A DNA stretch of 64,000 bases from Ruminococcus sp. GTDB lineage: Bacteria > Bacillota > Clostridia > Oscillospirales > Ruminococcaceae. Below are positions 51,712 to 61,066 of the stretch, piece by piece. Under the pieces are notes generated by a model. That model made no database searches. It saw nothing but the letters and a program-made list of their open reading frames with translations, and was not told where the DNA came from. How positions within the stretch are numbered: position 1 is the first letter of the stretch; the number at the start of each line of letters is the position of its first letter. The stretch spans positions 1 to 64,000 of the forward strand of contig JAFUTU010000042.1 of assembly GCA_017484095.1 (NCBI GenBank), in the 5' to 3' direction. The translations under genes and the position numbers were made by a program.

Positions 51712-54249
51712 TTACTGTGAGATATACTTTGAAAGCGTTCTGAGCAGATCTTCTACCTCAAAGGGCTTTGTAACAAAATCATTCATGCCCGAATCAAAAG
51801 CGTTTTTCCGGTCATCTTCAAAGGTATTTGCCGTCATAGCAATTATCGGCAGCCCGGAATATTCTGCGCCAAGCGCACGTATAGCACGGCTTGCCTCGTA
51901 TCCGTTCATGATTGGCATTTGTATGTCCATGAGCACGATACGGTAAAATTCCGGACCCTTTTCGGCAAGCCTGTCTACGGCGAACCTGCCGTTTTCGCAC
52001 CTGTCTACCTCAAAGCCGTGTTCTTTCAGTACAAAGCCTGCTATCTGAGCGTTAATGTCGTTGTCCTCAACAAGCAGCAGCTTTACTCCGTCAAACGAGA
52101 CCTCGGACTGCTCATGGACTTCTTCCTTTACGCTGTCAGCTCTGCCGTTCTCGCAGTATGTAAGCGGCAGACTCACCACAAATTCCGTACCCTTGCCGGG
52201 TTCACTGCTTACAGTGATCTCTCCGCCCATAAGCTCAACAATGCGGCTTGAGATCGCCATACCAAGCCCAGTGCCTTGTATCTTGTCGACCGTAGATGTG
52301 CGTTCTCTGGTGAAGCTCTCGAACACATGAGGCAGATATTCCTTACTCATGCCTATGCCCGTATCTCTGATGCTGATCGAATACTCCGATACATTTAACC
52401 TGTCAGTTTGTTTCTCACATAGTTTTATCGTTATGTTTCCGCCGTCGGGGGTGTATTTTACTGCATTTCCTACAATGTTCAGGAGCACCTGATTAAGCCT
52501 TAGCTCGTCTGTCTTAACTGTCCTGTGCACAAGCCCGTCCGTATCAACGGTGAAATTAATGTGCTTTTCAAGTATCTGCGACTGTACCATATCCGCAAGG
52601 TCATCAAGCACCGCACAAAGATCATATTCTTCTATTTTAAGCTGTATCTTGCCGCTTTCTATCTTGGACATATCCAGAATGTCATTGATAAGCGACAAAA
52701 GATGTGAGCTGGAGGAGCCTATTTTTTCAAGGCAGTCGCTTACCTGAGCCGTATCGTCGATATGATTTCTGGCAATGCTTGTAAAGCCTATGATCGCATT
52801 CATAGGGGTCCTTATATCGTGAGACATACTGGACAGAAAATCGCTTTTTGCCCTATTGGCTCTTTCGGCTTCCTCGTATGCCTTTTTAAGCGCTTCCTGC
52901 TCCTGCAATTCTTTTTCACGCAGCTCTGTAACGTTTTGCCTTATTATCAGCATACGCTTTATCTGACCGCCGTCTTTTTCAAGAGCAATAAAGTTATAGG
53001 TGAACCACTCGTCGTCTTCAATAGGAGCATGAAGTCTGATAGTAAGCCTTTCCGCGCCCTTTGAGAAAATCTCCCGCAGGTTGTCGAGCTTCAGGAAATC
53101 CGAAGCTGTCTGTCTTTCGTCATCATTCTTTATCCTTGACAGCAGCATATGACAAAAATCCTCATACCTGCCGTGAGTATCCAGCGCCTTGTCATCGGGC
53201 ATACCGTAAATATAGTTGTATGTATCGTCTGTGAGATCCACAGTTTGGAACTTTTCAAACAGCTTTGATACTCCTGTGGATATATCGTTTGCATTTCTGC
53301 TTTCTTCAACGAGCCTTTTGCGCTGACGGATAAATCTCACCACAAGGAAAATTGCGTATGCCAGAAACAACGCCACCAGTATCAGCAGCAGCTCTACACC
53401 CTCTGTGTTAGCATTCCGAAGCATTTGAGTTGCTGCCTCGGCGGGGAATGAGCGTACCAGCACCCAGTCCGCCTGCTCTAAATTTGCAATATAGCCCGAA
53501 ACTGCTTCTTCGTTTTTCGTGTAGGTATAAAGCGTATTGCTTTTGGTACTGAATGCGTTTTTTATGTGCGACATTTCGCCCACGGTACAGCTGCCGCTTA
53601 TTTCAAGACTGTTTAAATAGTTTTCTTCCTTTTGAGATGCCGTAGTACCTATGACAGTTCCGTCAGAAAGACACAGCCATCCCTCGCCCTTATGACCAAA
53701 AAGCTCAAAGTCTATAAGCTCCTCGATAAACTGCTCCCCGTAGAAGCCTACCATTATCCCTATTATCTCATCATCGAAATACACAGGCGAATAAAAGCCT
53801 ATCTGCGTTTCATTGGTAACGCGGGAGTTGAGAACATAGGTCACTCCCGTATTTCCCTCCATACCGGATCTAAAATACTCCCTGTCAGCGACATTGGCGG
53901 CAAGTCCTTCGCTGGTATGATCGTTGCCCTCACTGTCAATAAAGCGCAGACGTTCAAAGCCCGTGCTCTGCTCAAAATATTTTAACAGAGCATAATCAGG
54001 AGCGGCGGATCCAATGGAAACGCCGTATAAAAAAGCGGTTGAACGTATGTAATTGACATTTTCAGCAAAGAGATTATCTATCATGACCGCTCTCTGAACA
54101 GTCAGGTCTTCAAGATATACCTCGTTCTGAGAGGTTATGCGTTTTCTGTTGTCATACATAAACCTGGCAAAGGCCGCAATGACCAGTATGCTCAAAAGCA
54201 GAAGCGGCAGAGCATTCTTTATATAATTGCGATAGGTGTTTTGCTTCAT
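51712..54249 (-). CDS. Membrane hybrid histidine kinase with Cache-type sensor
   Basis: 845 residues. One membrane span at 12-31, an extracellular dCache-like sensor (about 35-275), a second span at 284-305, a PAS-like region (about 330-445), HisKA with His477 in SSMSHDIRTPMN, HATPase with NAVKYT, RDTGIGMS and GTGLGMAIS, and a receiver domain with Asp775 (VLMDIQMPIMNG) and Lys828. It senses an external signal and passes phosphate to its own receiver and probably to an HPt such as the one at 58983. It follows the 54261 kinase by 11 bases in the same operon. Confidence 0.93.
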   Translation of the reverse strand: MKQNTYRNYIKNALPLLLLSILVIAAFARFMYDNRKRITSQNEVYLEDLTVQRAVMIDNLFAENVNYIRSTAFLYGVSIGSAAPDYALLKYFEQSTGFERLRFIDSEGNDHTSEGLAANVADREYFRSGMEGNTGVTYVLNSRVTNETQIGFYSPVYFDDEIIGIMVGFYGEQFIEELIDFELFGHKGEGWLCLSDGTVIGTTASQKEENYLNSLEISGSCTVGEMSHIKNAFSTKSNTLYTYTKNEEAVSGYIANLEQADWVLVRSFPAEAATQMLRNANTEGVELLLILVALFLAYAIFLVVRFIRQRKRLVEESRNANDISTGVSKLFEKFQTVDLTDDTYNYIYGMPDDKALDTHGRYEDFCHMLLSRIKNDDERQTASDFLKLDNLREIFSKGAERLTIRLHAPIEDDEWFTYNFIALEKDGGQIKRMLIIRQNVTELREKELQEQEALKKAYEEAERANRAKSDFLSSMSHDIRTPMNAIIGFTSIARNHIDDTAQVSDCLEKIGSSSSHLLSLINDILDMSKIESGKIQLKIEEYDLCAVLDDLADMVQSQILEKHINFTVDTDGLVHRTVKTDELRLNQVLLNIVGNAVKYTPDGGNITIKLCEKQTDRLNVSEYSISIRDTGIGMSKEYLPHVFESFTRERTSTVDKIQGTGLGMAISSRIVELMGGEITVSSEPGKGTEFVVSLPLTYCENGRADSVKEEVHEQSEVSFDGVKLLLVEDNDINAQIAGFVLKEHGFEVDRCENGRFAVDRLAEKGPEFYRIVLMDIQMPIMNGYEASRAIRALGAEYSGLPIIAMTANTFEDDRKNAFDSGMNDFVTKPFEVEDLLRTLSKYISQ

Positions 54250-54260
54250 ATAGCTCTCCT

Positions 54261-57080
54261 TTACGACTTTATAAGACTGCCCAGCGTCTCAAACAGCAGC
54301 TCAGGGTCTACCGGCTTGCTGAGATGTGCATCCATGCCGGCCTGCAATGAGCGCTGAACGTCCTCGTCGAAGGCGTTTGCTGTCATGGCTATTATCGGAA
54401 CGGTTTTTGCATCCCTCTTATCAAGCGCACGTATGGCTGCGGCAGCATCAAGACCGTCCATTACCGGCATACGCACGTCCATAAGCACTGCGTCATAATA
54501 ATACTCGGGATTGTCAAGAAACATCTGAAGCGCTATTTCGCCGTTTTCGGCAATATCTGCTGTCATCTTCTTCATCTCAAGCAGATGCTTCATTATCTGT
54601 GCGTTTATCTCTATATCCTCAGCAAGAAGTACACGCCTGCCCTCAAGCTCGGTGAGCTTCCTTTCAGCTGCCGCCTTGTCCTGCTTTTTGCGTATTGCCT
54701 GCGCAAAAAGCTCGAGAGCATTAGACGAGAACAGCGGCTTTGCCAAAAAGCTGTCAACTCCCGCTTCAATGGCTTCATCCATAACATCGTCCCAGCTATA
54801 GGCAGTCAGGATTATTACTGTAGTTTCGCTGCCTACCATCGCCCGTATCTTCCTTGTGACCTCTATGCCGTTCTGCTCCGGCATATGCAGGTCTACCAAA
54901 ATGAGGTTATACGGCTCGTGTCTAGCCTGCCTTATGCGGATAAGCTCCAGCGCTTCCTTTCCGCTGAGTGCAGCCTCTGAAGCCACACCGACTTCGCCGA
55001 GAACCAGCCTGGCATGGTCGCAGGCTATCGGGTCGTCATCTATTACGAGCACGTCCATATCCTGCGGTCTTACGCTGCCCGAGCTGCTGCCTGTCTTGCC
55101 TGAATTACCAAGAGTAACTGTAAAGGTAAATTCAGAGCCCTTGAACTTTTCGGACTTGACGGATATTGTGCCGTTCATCATCTCAACTATATTTTTTGTT
55201 ATTGCCAAACCAAGACCCGAGCCTCCGTAGCGGCTTGTGTTTGCGATATCCTCCTGAGTGAACGCATCGAAAAGACGAGGCAGGTAGTCCTTGTCTATGC
55301 CTATACCCGTGTCCTTTACGATAAAGCGCAGAGTTGTCTTGTCCTCATAATTCGCTGTGCGGTCCACCTGTAAAAGTATCTTACCCGGAGCAGGAGTGAA
55401 TTTCACTGCATTTCCGAGGATATTTATCAGCACCTGCTTAAGCTTTGTGTCATCGCCTATATAGTATTCGTCAAGCGTTCCGCTGAATACACAGTCATAT
55501 TCAAGCTGCTTATCTCTGCACTGACCGCTTATCATGGTGTTGATCTGTTCGATCATGCCACTGAACGAAAATTCTTCATTTTTCAGCACCATTTTGCCGC
55601 TTTCGATACGGCTCATATCTAATATATCGTTGATAAGTCCGAGCAAATGCCTTGCGCTCACGCCGATCTGTTCCAGATGCTCTCTTGTTTTTTCCGAGAT
55701 GCCCGGTTCATTGAGCGCTATGTTGTCAAGCCCGATGATAGCGTTCATGGGTGTTCTGATCTCATGGCTCATATTTGAAAGAAAAGCCGTCTTTGCAACA
55801 TTAGCCTGTCTTGCTTCTTCAAGGGCATTTTTCAGCTGTTCGTTTCTTGCCGCCTGTTCCTTCTGCAGCTCTGTATAGTCAGATTTCAGCAGGATATAGA
55901 ATCTCGCCACAGGATCAACCACATAGAATGTGAACCGCTTGTAGAAAATATCCCCGTCTATTTCACAGGTAACATCTACCGAATACGACTCCTCATGCTC
56001 AAGAACCTCCGATATAGTTTCAGGTGAAAGCGCCTTTTCGAGCTCTTCTTTATCATGCACTTCGGTATATGCGGCCGGAATGACCTGCTCGGTTATGTAA
56101 TCCATATACAGACCGTTCATTTGCTTAGGGAAAATGCTGCCCTTTGTAATTGCCGCAGGGTCTCCGATCACCACTCCGTAACTGCCGTCCACGATATAGC
56201 TTATCATATCGAACTGTCTTGCAAGTATCTTTTGATTCAGCAGCTCATTGACCTTTTCGGTGTTATACTCAGTCTCTATACCAAAAATTGTAGCCTTACC
56301 TGTTATAGGGTCTTTTCTCATATTCGCCGAATACTTTACAAAGCACTGTCTGCCGGACTGACGCTTTGAGAAGATGACCAAAGGCTCGATATCTGTACCC
56401 TGCTCGTAATATTCCAGAGTCTTCTTGATGTCAAAATGTTCAAGATACCTCTTTCTGTCGGCGGGATTGGGCATACTTTCAAGTCGACGCTCCAAAAGCA
56501 CCTGCATACTCTCGCCCACCCTGTCACAGTTGAAAAGGTCATTTCCGCTTATCTCCTCTACCACGCCGTCGGTCAGATTCGACCTTATTACCGCAAGTCG
56601 CTCGCTCGATAAAGACTGCACCTCACGATTAAGCTCGTCATACATTGCCTGACTGCGCTGTTCATTTTCTTTAAGTCCGGTTACGTCAAAATAATTACAG
56701 TAGGCATAATTATTTCCGTGATGAGTAAAGAAAGCGTAATGAAAATCGACCCATATTATATTGCCCTTCATAGTGCGCTTTCTGATAATGACATGTGTGC
56801 CGCCCTCACGGGTCTGTCCATGTGTCAGCAGATATGCGGCCGCTTCCCTGTCCTCGGGATAAACGGTAGACAGCGGCTCGTCCTTTTCGGCTGCAAGGAA
56901 TTCCTCGGGAGTACATTCCATCATCTCGGCAAATTCGCGTGAACAGCTTACCGGAATATATATACCGTCCTCGCTGCGCACCCTGAGTACGGTGTTGTTG
57001 TCCAGAGAGCCTATAAGCTCCTTGTAGAATTCGGGGTCATGATCCATCAGGCCCTTTGAGCTTTTTTCTGAGTTTGACAT
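54261..57080 (-). CDS. Soluble hybrid histidine kinase with two receiver domains
   Basis: 939 residues, no membrane span. PAS-like domains occupy the first 400 (EFAEMMECTPEEFLAAE, HYAFFTHHGNNYAY). HisKA has SNMSHEIRTPMN, HATPase has NAVKFT, KDTGIGID and GSGLGLAIT. Two receivers follow: LVIDDDPIACD with ILVDLHMPEQNG, and LLAEDIEINAQ with VLMDVRMPVMDG, both with intact Asp. It is a paralogue of the partial kinase at 61067. Its promoter faces away from the REC-GGDEF-EAL gene at 57283. Confidence 0.93.
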   Translation of the reverse strand: MSNSEKSSKGLMDHDPEFYKELIGSLDNNTVLRVRSEDGIYIPVSCSREFAEMMECTPEEFLAAEKDEPLSTVYPEDREAAAYLLTHGQTREGGTHVIIRKRTMKGNIIWVDFHYAFFTHHGNNYAYCNYFDVTGLKENEQRSQAMYDELNREVQSLSSERLAVIRSNLTDGVVEEISGNDLFNCDRVGESMQVLLERRLESMPNPADRKRYLEHFDIKKTLEYYEQGTDIEPLVIFSKRQSGRQCFVKYSANMRKDPITGKATIFGIETEYNTEKVNELLNQKILARQFDMISYIVDGSYGVVIGDPAAITKGSIFPKQMNGLYMDYITEQVIPAAYTEVHDKEELEKALSPETISEVLEHEESYSVDVTCEIDGDIFYKRFTFYVVDPVARFYILLKSDYTELQKEQAARNEQLKNALEEARQANVAKTAFLSNMSHEIRTPMNAIIGLDNIALNEPGISEKTREHLEQIGVSARHLLGLINDILDMSRIESGKMVLKNEEFSFSGMIEQINTMISGQCRDKQLEYDCVFSGTLDEYYIGDDTKLKQVLINILGNAVKFTPAPGKILLQVDRTANYEDKTTLRFIVKDTGIGIDKDYLPRLFDAFTQEDIANTSRYGGSGLGLAITKNIVEMMNGTISVKSEKFKGSEFTFTVTLGNSGKTGSSSGSVRPQDMDVLVIDDDPIACDHARLVLGEVGVASEAALSGKEALELIRIRQARHEPYNLILVDLHMPEQNGIEVTRKIRAMVGSETTVIILTAYSWDDVMDEAIEAGVDSFLAKPLFSSNALELFAQAIRKKQDKAAAERKLTELEGRRVLLAEDIEINAQIMKHLLEMKKMTADIAENGEIALQMFLDNPEYYYDAVLMDVRMPVMDGLDAAAAIRALDKRDAKTVPIIAMTANAFDEDVQRSLQAGMDAHLSKPVDPELLFETLGSLIKS

Positions 57081-57125
57081 ATATCAAACCTCCCACAGCA
57101 ATATATTACATAATTATCCAATATA

Positions 57126-57154
57126 ATTCTATCACAATTTGTACACTTTGTCAA
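57126..57154 (-). promoter_or_regulatory. Promoter of the kinase operon 57080-51712
   Basis: TTGACA-17-TAGAAT on the minus strand; GGGAGG precedes the start. Confidence 0.82.
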
Positions 57155-57206
57155 CGACTATATAATAAAACATACAACTTTGAAATTATTAACTTTTTGT
57201 ACTTAC

Positions 57207-57235
57207 TTGCAAAATAATTATATATGTGCTATAAT
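57207..57235 (+). promoter_or_regulatory. Promoter of the REC-GGDEF-EAL/HPt operon
   Basis: TTGCAA-17-TATAAT on the plus strand, 47 bases before the start codon; AAGGAG is the ribosome binding site. Confidence 0.85.
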
Positions 57236-57282
57236 ATGAACATATAAGTAAAAATCCCTTATATTTAAGGAGTTGATCTGTC

Positions 57283-58989
57283 ATGGAGAAAACCGCCAGA
57301 CGTGAAAAAAATATACGCAGGCAGGTACTTGTGGTAGACGACGAGCTTGTGAACCGCAGACTGCTGGGCTTTATCGTCAGTCGTGATTACGAGGTCATCT
57401 ATGCTGAAAACGGTATCCGTGCGCTTGAGCTTATCAGGAAAAATGAAAGATTGCTTTCTCTTATCCTGCTCGATCTGCTCATGCCTGAGATGGACGGTTA
57501 CGAGCTACTGGAGATACTTAAGGCAGACCCTGCTTTGAAGAGGATCCCAGTCATAGTGCTGACCTCCGAAAAAACTGCCGAGGTAAAAAGCCTGCAGCTG
57601 GGCGCAGCCGATTTTATACCGAAGCCCTATGATATGCCGGAGGTGATACTAGCAAGAGTTCGCCGCTCTATCGAGCTTGCCGAGGACAATATCATCATTC
57701 ATGAAACAGAAACAGACGTGCTGACGGGACTTTACACCAAGCAGTTTTTCTATCAGTACTGCAGACAGCACGACCGCTACTGCATTGATATGAAAATGGA
57801 TGCGCTGGTGCTGAACATAAACCGCTTTCATCTCGTCAATGAACTTCACGGCAGAGAGTACGGAAACCGGGTACTGATGCTTCTCGCAGATAATATACGT
57901 ACTCTTTTGAATGAAACAAACGGTCTTGCCTGCCGCTGTGAAGCTGATTCTTTCTTCATATATACGCCTCACCGTGACGATTACGGAGAGCTTCTTGCAG
58001 AATATGCTGAGAGGTTCAGGTCTGCGATTGAAAGCTCAAGGATCAGCTTTCGTCTTGGAATATACGAGAACGTTGATATGAGTATAGACATAGAGCAGCG
58101 TTTTGACAGAGCTAATCTTGCCTGCACAAACCGCAGGAGCACCTATACAAGCTCATATGCTGTCTATGACACCCAGCTCCATGAGCGTGAGCTTTATAAC
58201 GAAAAGCTCATAAGCGATATGGACAAGGCTCTTGAGGAAAAGCAGTTCAGGGTATTTTATCAGCCCAAGTACAATATTAAGGGGGACAAGCCGGTTCTTG
58301 CCAGCGCAGAGGCGCTGATCCGCTGGATACACCCCGAGCTTGGCATGGTCAGTCCTGGGGCATTCATACCGCTATTTGAGGAAAACGGACTTGTGCAGAA
58401 GCTGGATCACTTTGTATGGCGCGAGGCGGCGGCGCAAATAAAGCGCTGGAAGGACAAGTACGGCAGAACTGTTCCGGTATCTGTCAATGTATCGAGGATA
58501 GATATATATGACGCGCAGCTTGAAGAAAAGCTGCGCGAGATAGTAAGGTCGAACGGGCTTGAGCCGAACGAATATCTGCTTGAAATAACTGAATCGGCGT
58601 ACACCGATAACTCCGAGCAGATAATAGATAAGGTAAACCTTTTGAGAAAAGACGGATTCAGGGTAGAGATGGACGATTTCGGTTCGGGCTATTCATCGCT
58701 GAATATGCTTGCAGCGCTGCCCATTGACGCACTGAAGCTTGATATGCAGTTTATACGCACTATATGCAGCAGTGAAAAGGATCTTAAAATGGTAGAGCTT
58801 GTGATCGGGATCGCCCGGTTCTTGAATGTGCCGGTAATAGCCGAGGGAGTTGAGACCGAGGAGCAGTATTTACTTCTTAAAAAGATAGGCTGCGATATTA
58901 TTCAGGGCTACTATTTTTCAAAACCGGTATCACCCGAAGAATTCAATAAACTTATAGAAGCAGAACAGAAGGAGGAACTACTGTGCTGA
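57283..58989 (+). CDS. Response regulator with degenerate GGDEF and intact EAL
   Basis: 568 residues. Receiver domain (about 14-130) with Asp19-Asp20, Asp64 (LLDLLMPEMDG) and Lys114. The GGDEF domain (about 145-300) has EADSF at 220-224 in place of GGDEF, so cyclase activity is unlikely. The EAL domain (about 308-560) keeps Glu343 (SAEALIRW), DDFG at 464-467, Lys485 and Glu521 (EGVET), so c-di-GMP hydrolysis is expected. It probably takes phosphate from the hybrid kinases through the HPt protein encoded next, which it overlaps by seven bases. Confidence 0.94.
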   Translation: MEKTARREKNIRRQVLVVDDELVNRRLLGFIVSRDYEVIYAENGIRALELIRKNERLLSLILLDLLMPEMDGYELLEILKADPALKRIPVIVLTSEKTAEVKSLQLGAADFIPKPYDMPEVILARVRRSIELAEDNIIIHETETDVLTGLYTKQFFYQYCRQHDRYCIDMKMDALVLNINRFHLVNELHGREYGNRVLMLLADNIRTLLNETNGLACRCEADSFFIYTPHRDDYGELLAEYAERFRSAIESSRISFRLGIYENVDMSIDIEQRFDRANLACTNRRSTYTSSYAVYDTQLHERELYNEKLISDMDKALEEKQFRVFYQPKYNIKGDKPVLASAEALIRWIHPELGMVSPGAFIPLFEENGLVQKLDHFVWREAAAQIKRWKDKYGRTVPVSVNVSRIDIYDAQLEEKLREIVRSNGLEPNEYLLEITESAYTDNSEQIIDKVNLLRKDGFRVEMDDFGSGYSSLNMLAALPIDALKLDMQFIRTICSSEKDLKMVELVIGIARFLNVPVIAEGVETEEQYLLLKKIGCDIIQGYYFSKPVSPEEFNKLIEAEQKEELLC

Positions 58990-59318
58990 CAATAGATTCA
59001 CTGAGAGAATACGGTGCAGACGTTGACGACGGTATGAAGCGATGCCTTAACAACGAGGGCTTTTACCTTGATCTGGTCAAAAGCGTAATACCCGATACAC
59101 GTATCGCGGAACTCGAAGCCGCTATTGCCGATGGAGATCTTGACAAGGCTTTCGAGACAGCTCATGCGCTTAAAGGAATGTATTCTAATCTTGCGCTTAC
59201 GCCGCTGTCCGCTCCCGTTACCGAGATAACCGAGCTTTTAAGAAGCCGCACTCAGACCGATTATTCGGGGCTGATAGATACTATAAAGAAGAAAAAAGCG
59301 GAGCTTGACAGCCTGTAA
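58983..59318 (+). CDS. HPt phosphotransfer protein
   Basis: 111 residues, a four-helix HPt domain. The phospho-accepting His61 lies in FETAHALKGMYSNLAL, close to the usual HxLKGxxxxLG pattern. GTG start seven bases after AAGGAGG, overlapping the upstream stop, so the two are cotranslated. It is the only HPt in the window and could link the three hybrid kinases to the EAL regulator. Confidence 0.92.
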   Translation: MLTIDSLREYGADVDDGMKRCLNNEGFYLDLVKSVIPDTRIAELEAAIADGDLDKAFETAHALKGMYSNLALTPLSAPVTEITELLRSRTQTDYSGLIDTIKKKKAELDSL

Positions 59319-59335
59319 GCTGCAATACCCAGAAC

Positions 59336-59371
59336 AAAACCGAGCCGTGAGGATATTCACAGCCCGGTTTT
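59336..59371. terminator. Bidirectional terminator between convergent genes
   Basis: AAAACCGAGCCGTGA pairs with TCACAGCCCGGTTTT (two mismatches). On the plus strand it is followed by TTATTTTAC. It ends the HPt operon and probably also the opposing gene. Confidence 0.85.
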
Positions 59372-59379
59372 TTATTTTA

Positions 59380-61050
59380 CTACCTTTTTACTGTTTTGTC
59401 TGAATAGTATCTTTCAGCCAGTTCTTCAAAGGAAAGAGGTTTGGTAAAATACTTTCCTTGCATAGTCGTGATATGAAATTTCTCTGCAATATCACACAAT
59501 TCAGGCGTATCGATCCCCTTAACATTGATATGCTTGACATATCCTGCGGCTATCTGTGAAAGATGGTCTACCATGTTTCTTGCCTTTTCGTCCGCTTCAA
59601 TATCTCTGATAAAGGTACTGTCTATACTTACTGCGTCAATAGGTTCACTTTTCAGAAATCCTATTGAATCAGTTCCGCTGCCGAAATCCCCGATAACGGC
59701 TAAAATTCTGTGCTCATGCAGCTTTGTGATAATGCTCTTCAGTCGCTCCATACCAATAAAACGGCAATCACTGTTGAATTTCAGACTCAGCAGCTGCGTT
59801 GGAAAGCCTGTAACCGATAAATAGTGCATAAGGTTGTCAATAAAATAATTTGAATCGAGCTGTATGCGGTATACATTAAGACAAAGCAAAAATGCGGAAT
59901 CTCTTTCAAGCATTTTTACACCGTCGGAAAGTCCCCGCTCAAAAATAAAATCGCCTATTTCCTCAAAAATAAAATCGCGTTCCAGTATGGGCATAAAATC
60001 CTCCGGCTCAACTCTGCCGTATTGCTCGTCTTCCCAGAAAATAGTAGCCTCTGCGCCGTTGATCTTTTTGGTTTCAGCATCTATAACAGGGTGATATTCA
60101 AGCGAGAAGCCCCTGCAGCCCTCGGCAGCGCAGTCGCGTATGGTATTGATTAGCTCTAAAGACTTCGAGCCCTCATAATTTATGCTGCCGTTAAAGTCAA
60201 CAAGGTCTCCGTGCTTGCGCATCTTTGATTCCTCGTAAGCATAGTGCAGACAGGAATATATCGAATCTATGCCTACCTCTGTACCCTGACTGGATATCAA
60301 ACCGCCGTTTGCCGTAAGTATATTTTTGATACCGCCTACCTGAATGCCGCGCTGCAGCTGATAACGAATATGGTCGTATATGGCTGCAAGCTCGTCTCTC
60401 ACAAGCGTATCAGACAATATAATGAATGTTGCCCCGCTTGTCCGGTATACTGTTCCACGGTCCTTCGTTATCTCCTGTATTTGCCATGCGATCTCCTGCA
60501 GGACCCGGTTACCGTATGTATAGCCATATACTTCATTTATCTCGGCAAATCTGCTGATCCCCACCTGTAATGAAATGACATTTTTACCGTCATTAAGCAG
60601 CTTCATTAAATTTTCCTGATAGGCATTTTTGTTTGGAAGTACGGTGACAGGGTCTGTGTTTTCCATCAAACCCTGATTTACCATAACTCCGCCGATCAGA
60701 CTGGGCGCGCCGTCCTCATTGCGCAGTACGCTGCCAATGACCCTGAAATTACCGTACTCTCCGCTCTTGGTTCGTACACGATAGGTAAGATCATAGTTCT
60801 TTCTTTCACCATTCGTAAGCATCGTCATAACATCCATATAGCGTTTGCGGTCCTCCGGGTGTACAAAGTCTCCCCAGTCCATTGAACCGTTGGGTATATA
60901 CTCTCCGGAAAGTCCGAACAGTTCTACTGCCGCAGGCGACCAGCGGGTAGTATTTCCCTGGACGTGCATAAGTGATACTATTGCACCGTTTGAAAGCATG
61001 GTAAAGGCATCGAACACATCATCGAGCATTTGCTTTTGTAATATGTCCAT
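59380..61050 (-). CDS. PAS protein with degenerate GGDEF and EAL domains
   Basis: About 556 residues: PAS (about 10-120, HVQGNTTRWSPAAVELFGL), a GGDEF-like domain with SGATF instead of GGDEF, and an EAL-like domain with GAEATIFW for EAL, GDFGSGTDS for DDFGxG and VKGIDTPE for EGVET. Both catalytic centres have lost key acidic residues, so it is probably a c-di-GMP-binding or purely signalling protein. GGGAGG precedes the start at 61050; an in-frame earlier start overlaps the upstream gene. It follows the 61067 kinase by 16 bases. Confidence 0.88.
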   Translation of the reverse strand: MDILQKQMLDDVFDAFTMLSNGAIVSLMHVQGNTTRWSPAAVELFGLSGEYIPNGSMDWGDFVHPEDRKRYMDVMTMLTNGERKNYDLTYRVRTKSGEYGNFRVIGSVLRNEDGAPSLIGGVMVNQGLMENTDPVTVLPNKNAYQENLMKLLNDGKNVISLQVGISRFAEINEVYGYTYGNRVLQEIAWQIQEITKDRGTVYRTSGATFIILSDTLVRDELAAIYDHIRYQLQRGIQVGGIKNILTANGGLISSQGTEVGIDSIYSCLHYAYEESKMRKHGDLVDFNGSINYEGSKSLELINTIRDCAAEGCRGFSLEYHPVIDAETKKINGAEATIFWEDEQYGRVEPEDFMPILERDFIFEEIGDFIFERGLSDGVKMLERDSAFLLCLNVYRIQLDSNYFIDNLMHYLSVTGFPTQLLSLKFNSDCRFIGMERLKSIITKLHEHRILAVIGDFGSGTDSIGFLKSEPIDAVSIDSTFIRDIEADEKARNMVDHLSQIAAGYVKHINVKGIDTPELCDIAEKFHITTMQGKYFTKPLSFEELAERYYSDKTVKR

Positions 61051-61066
61051 ATATGTTTTCCTCCCT

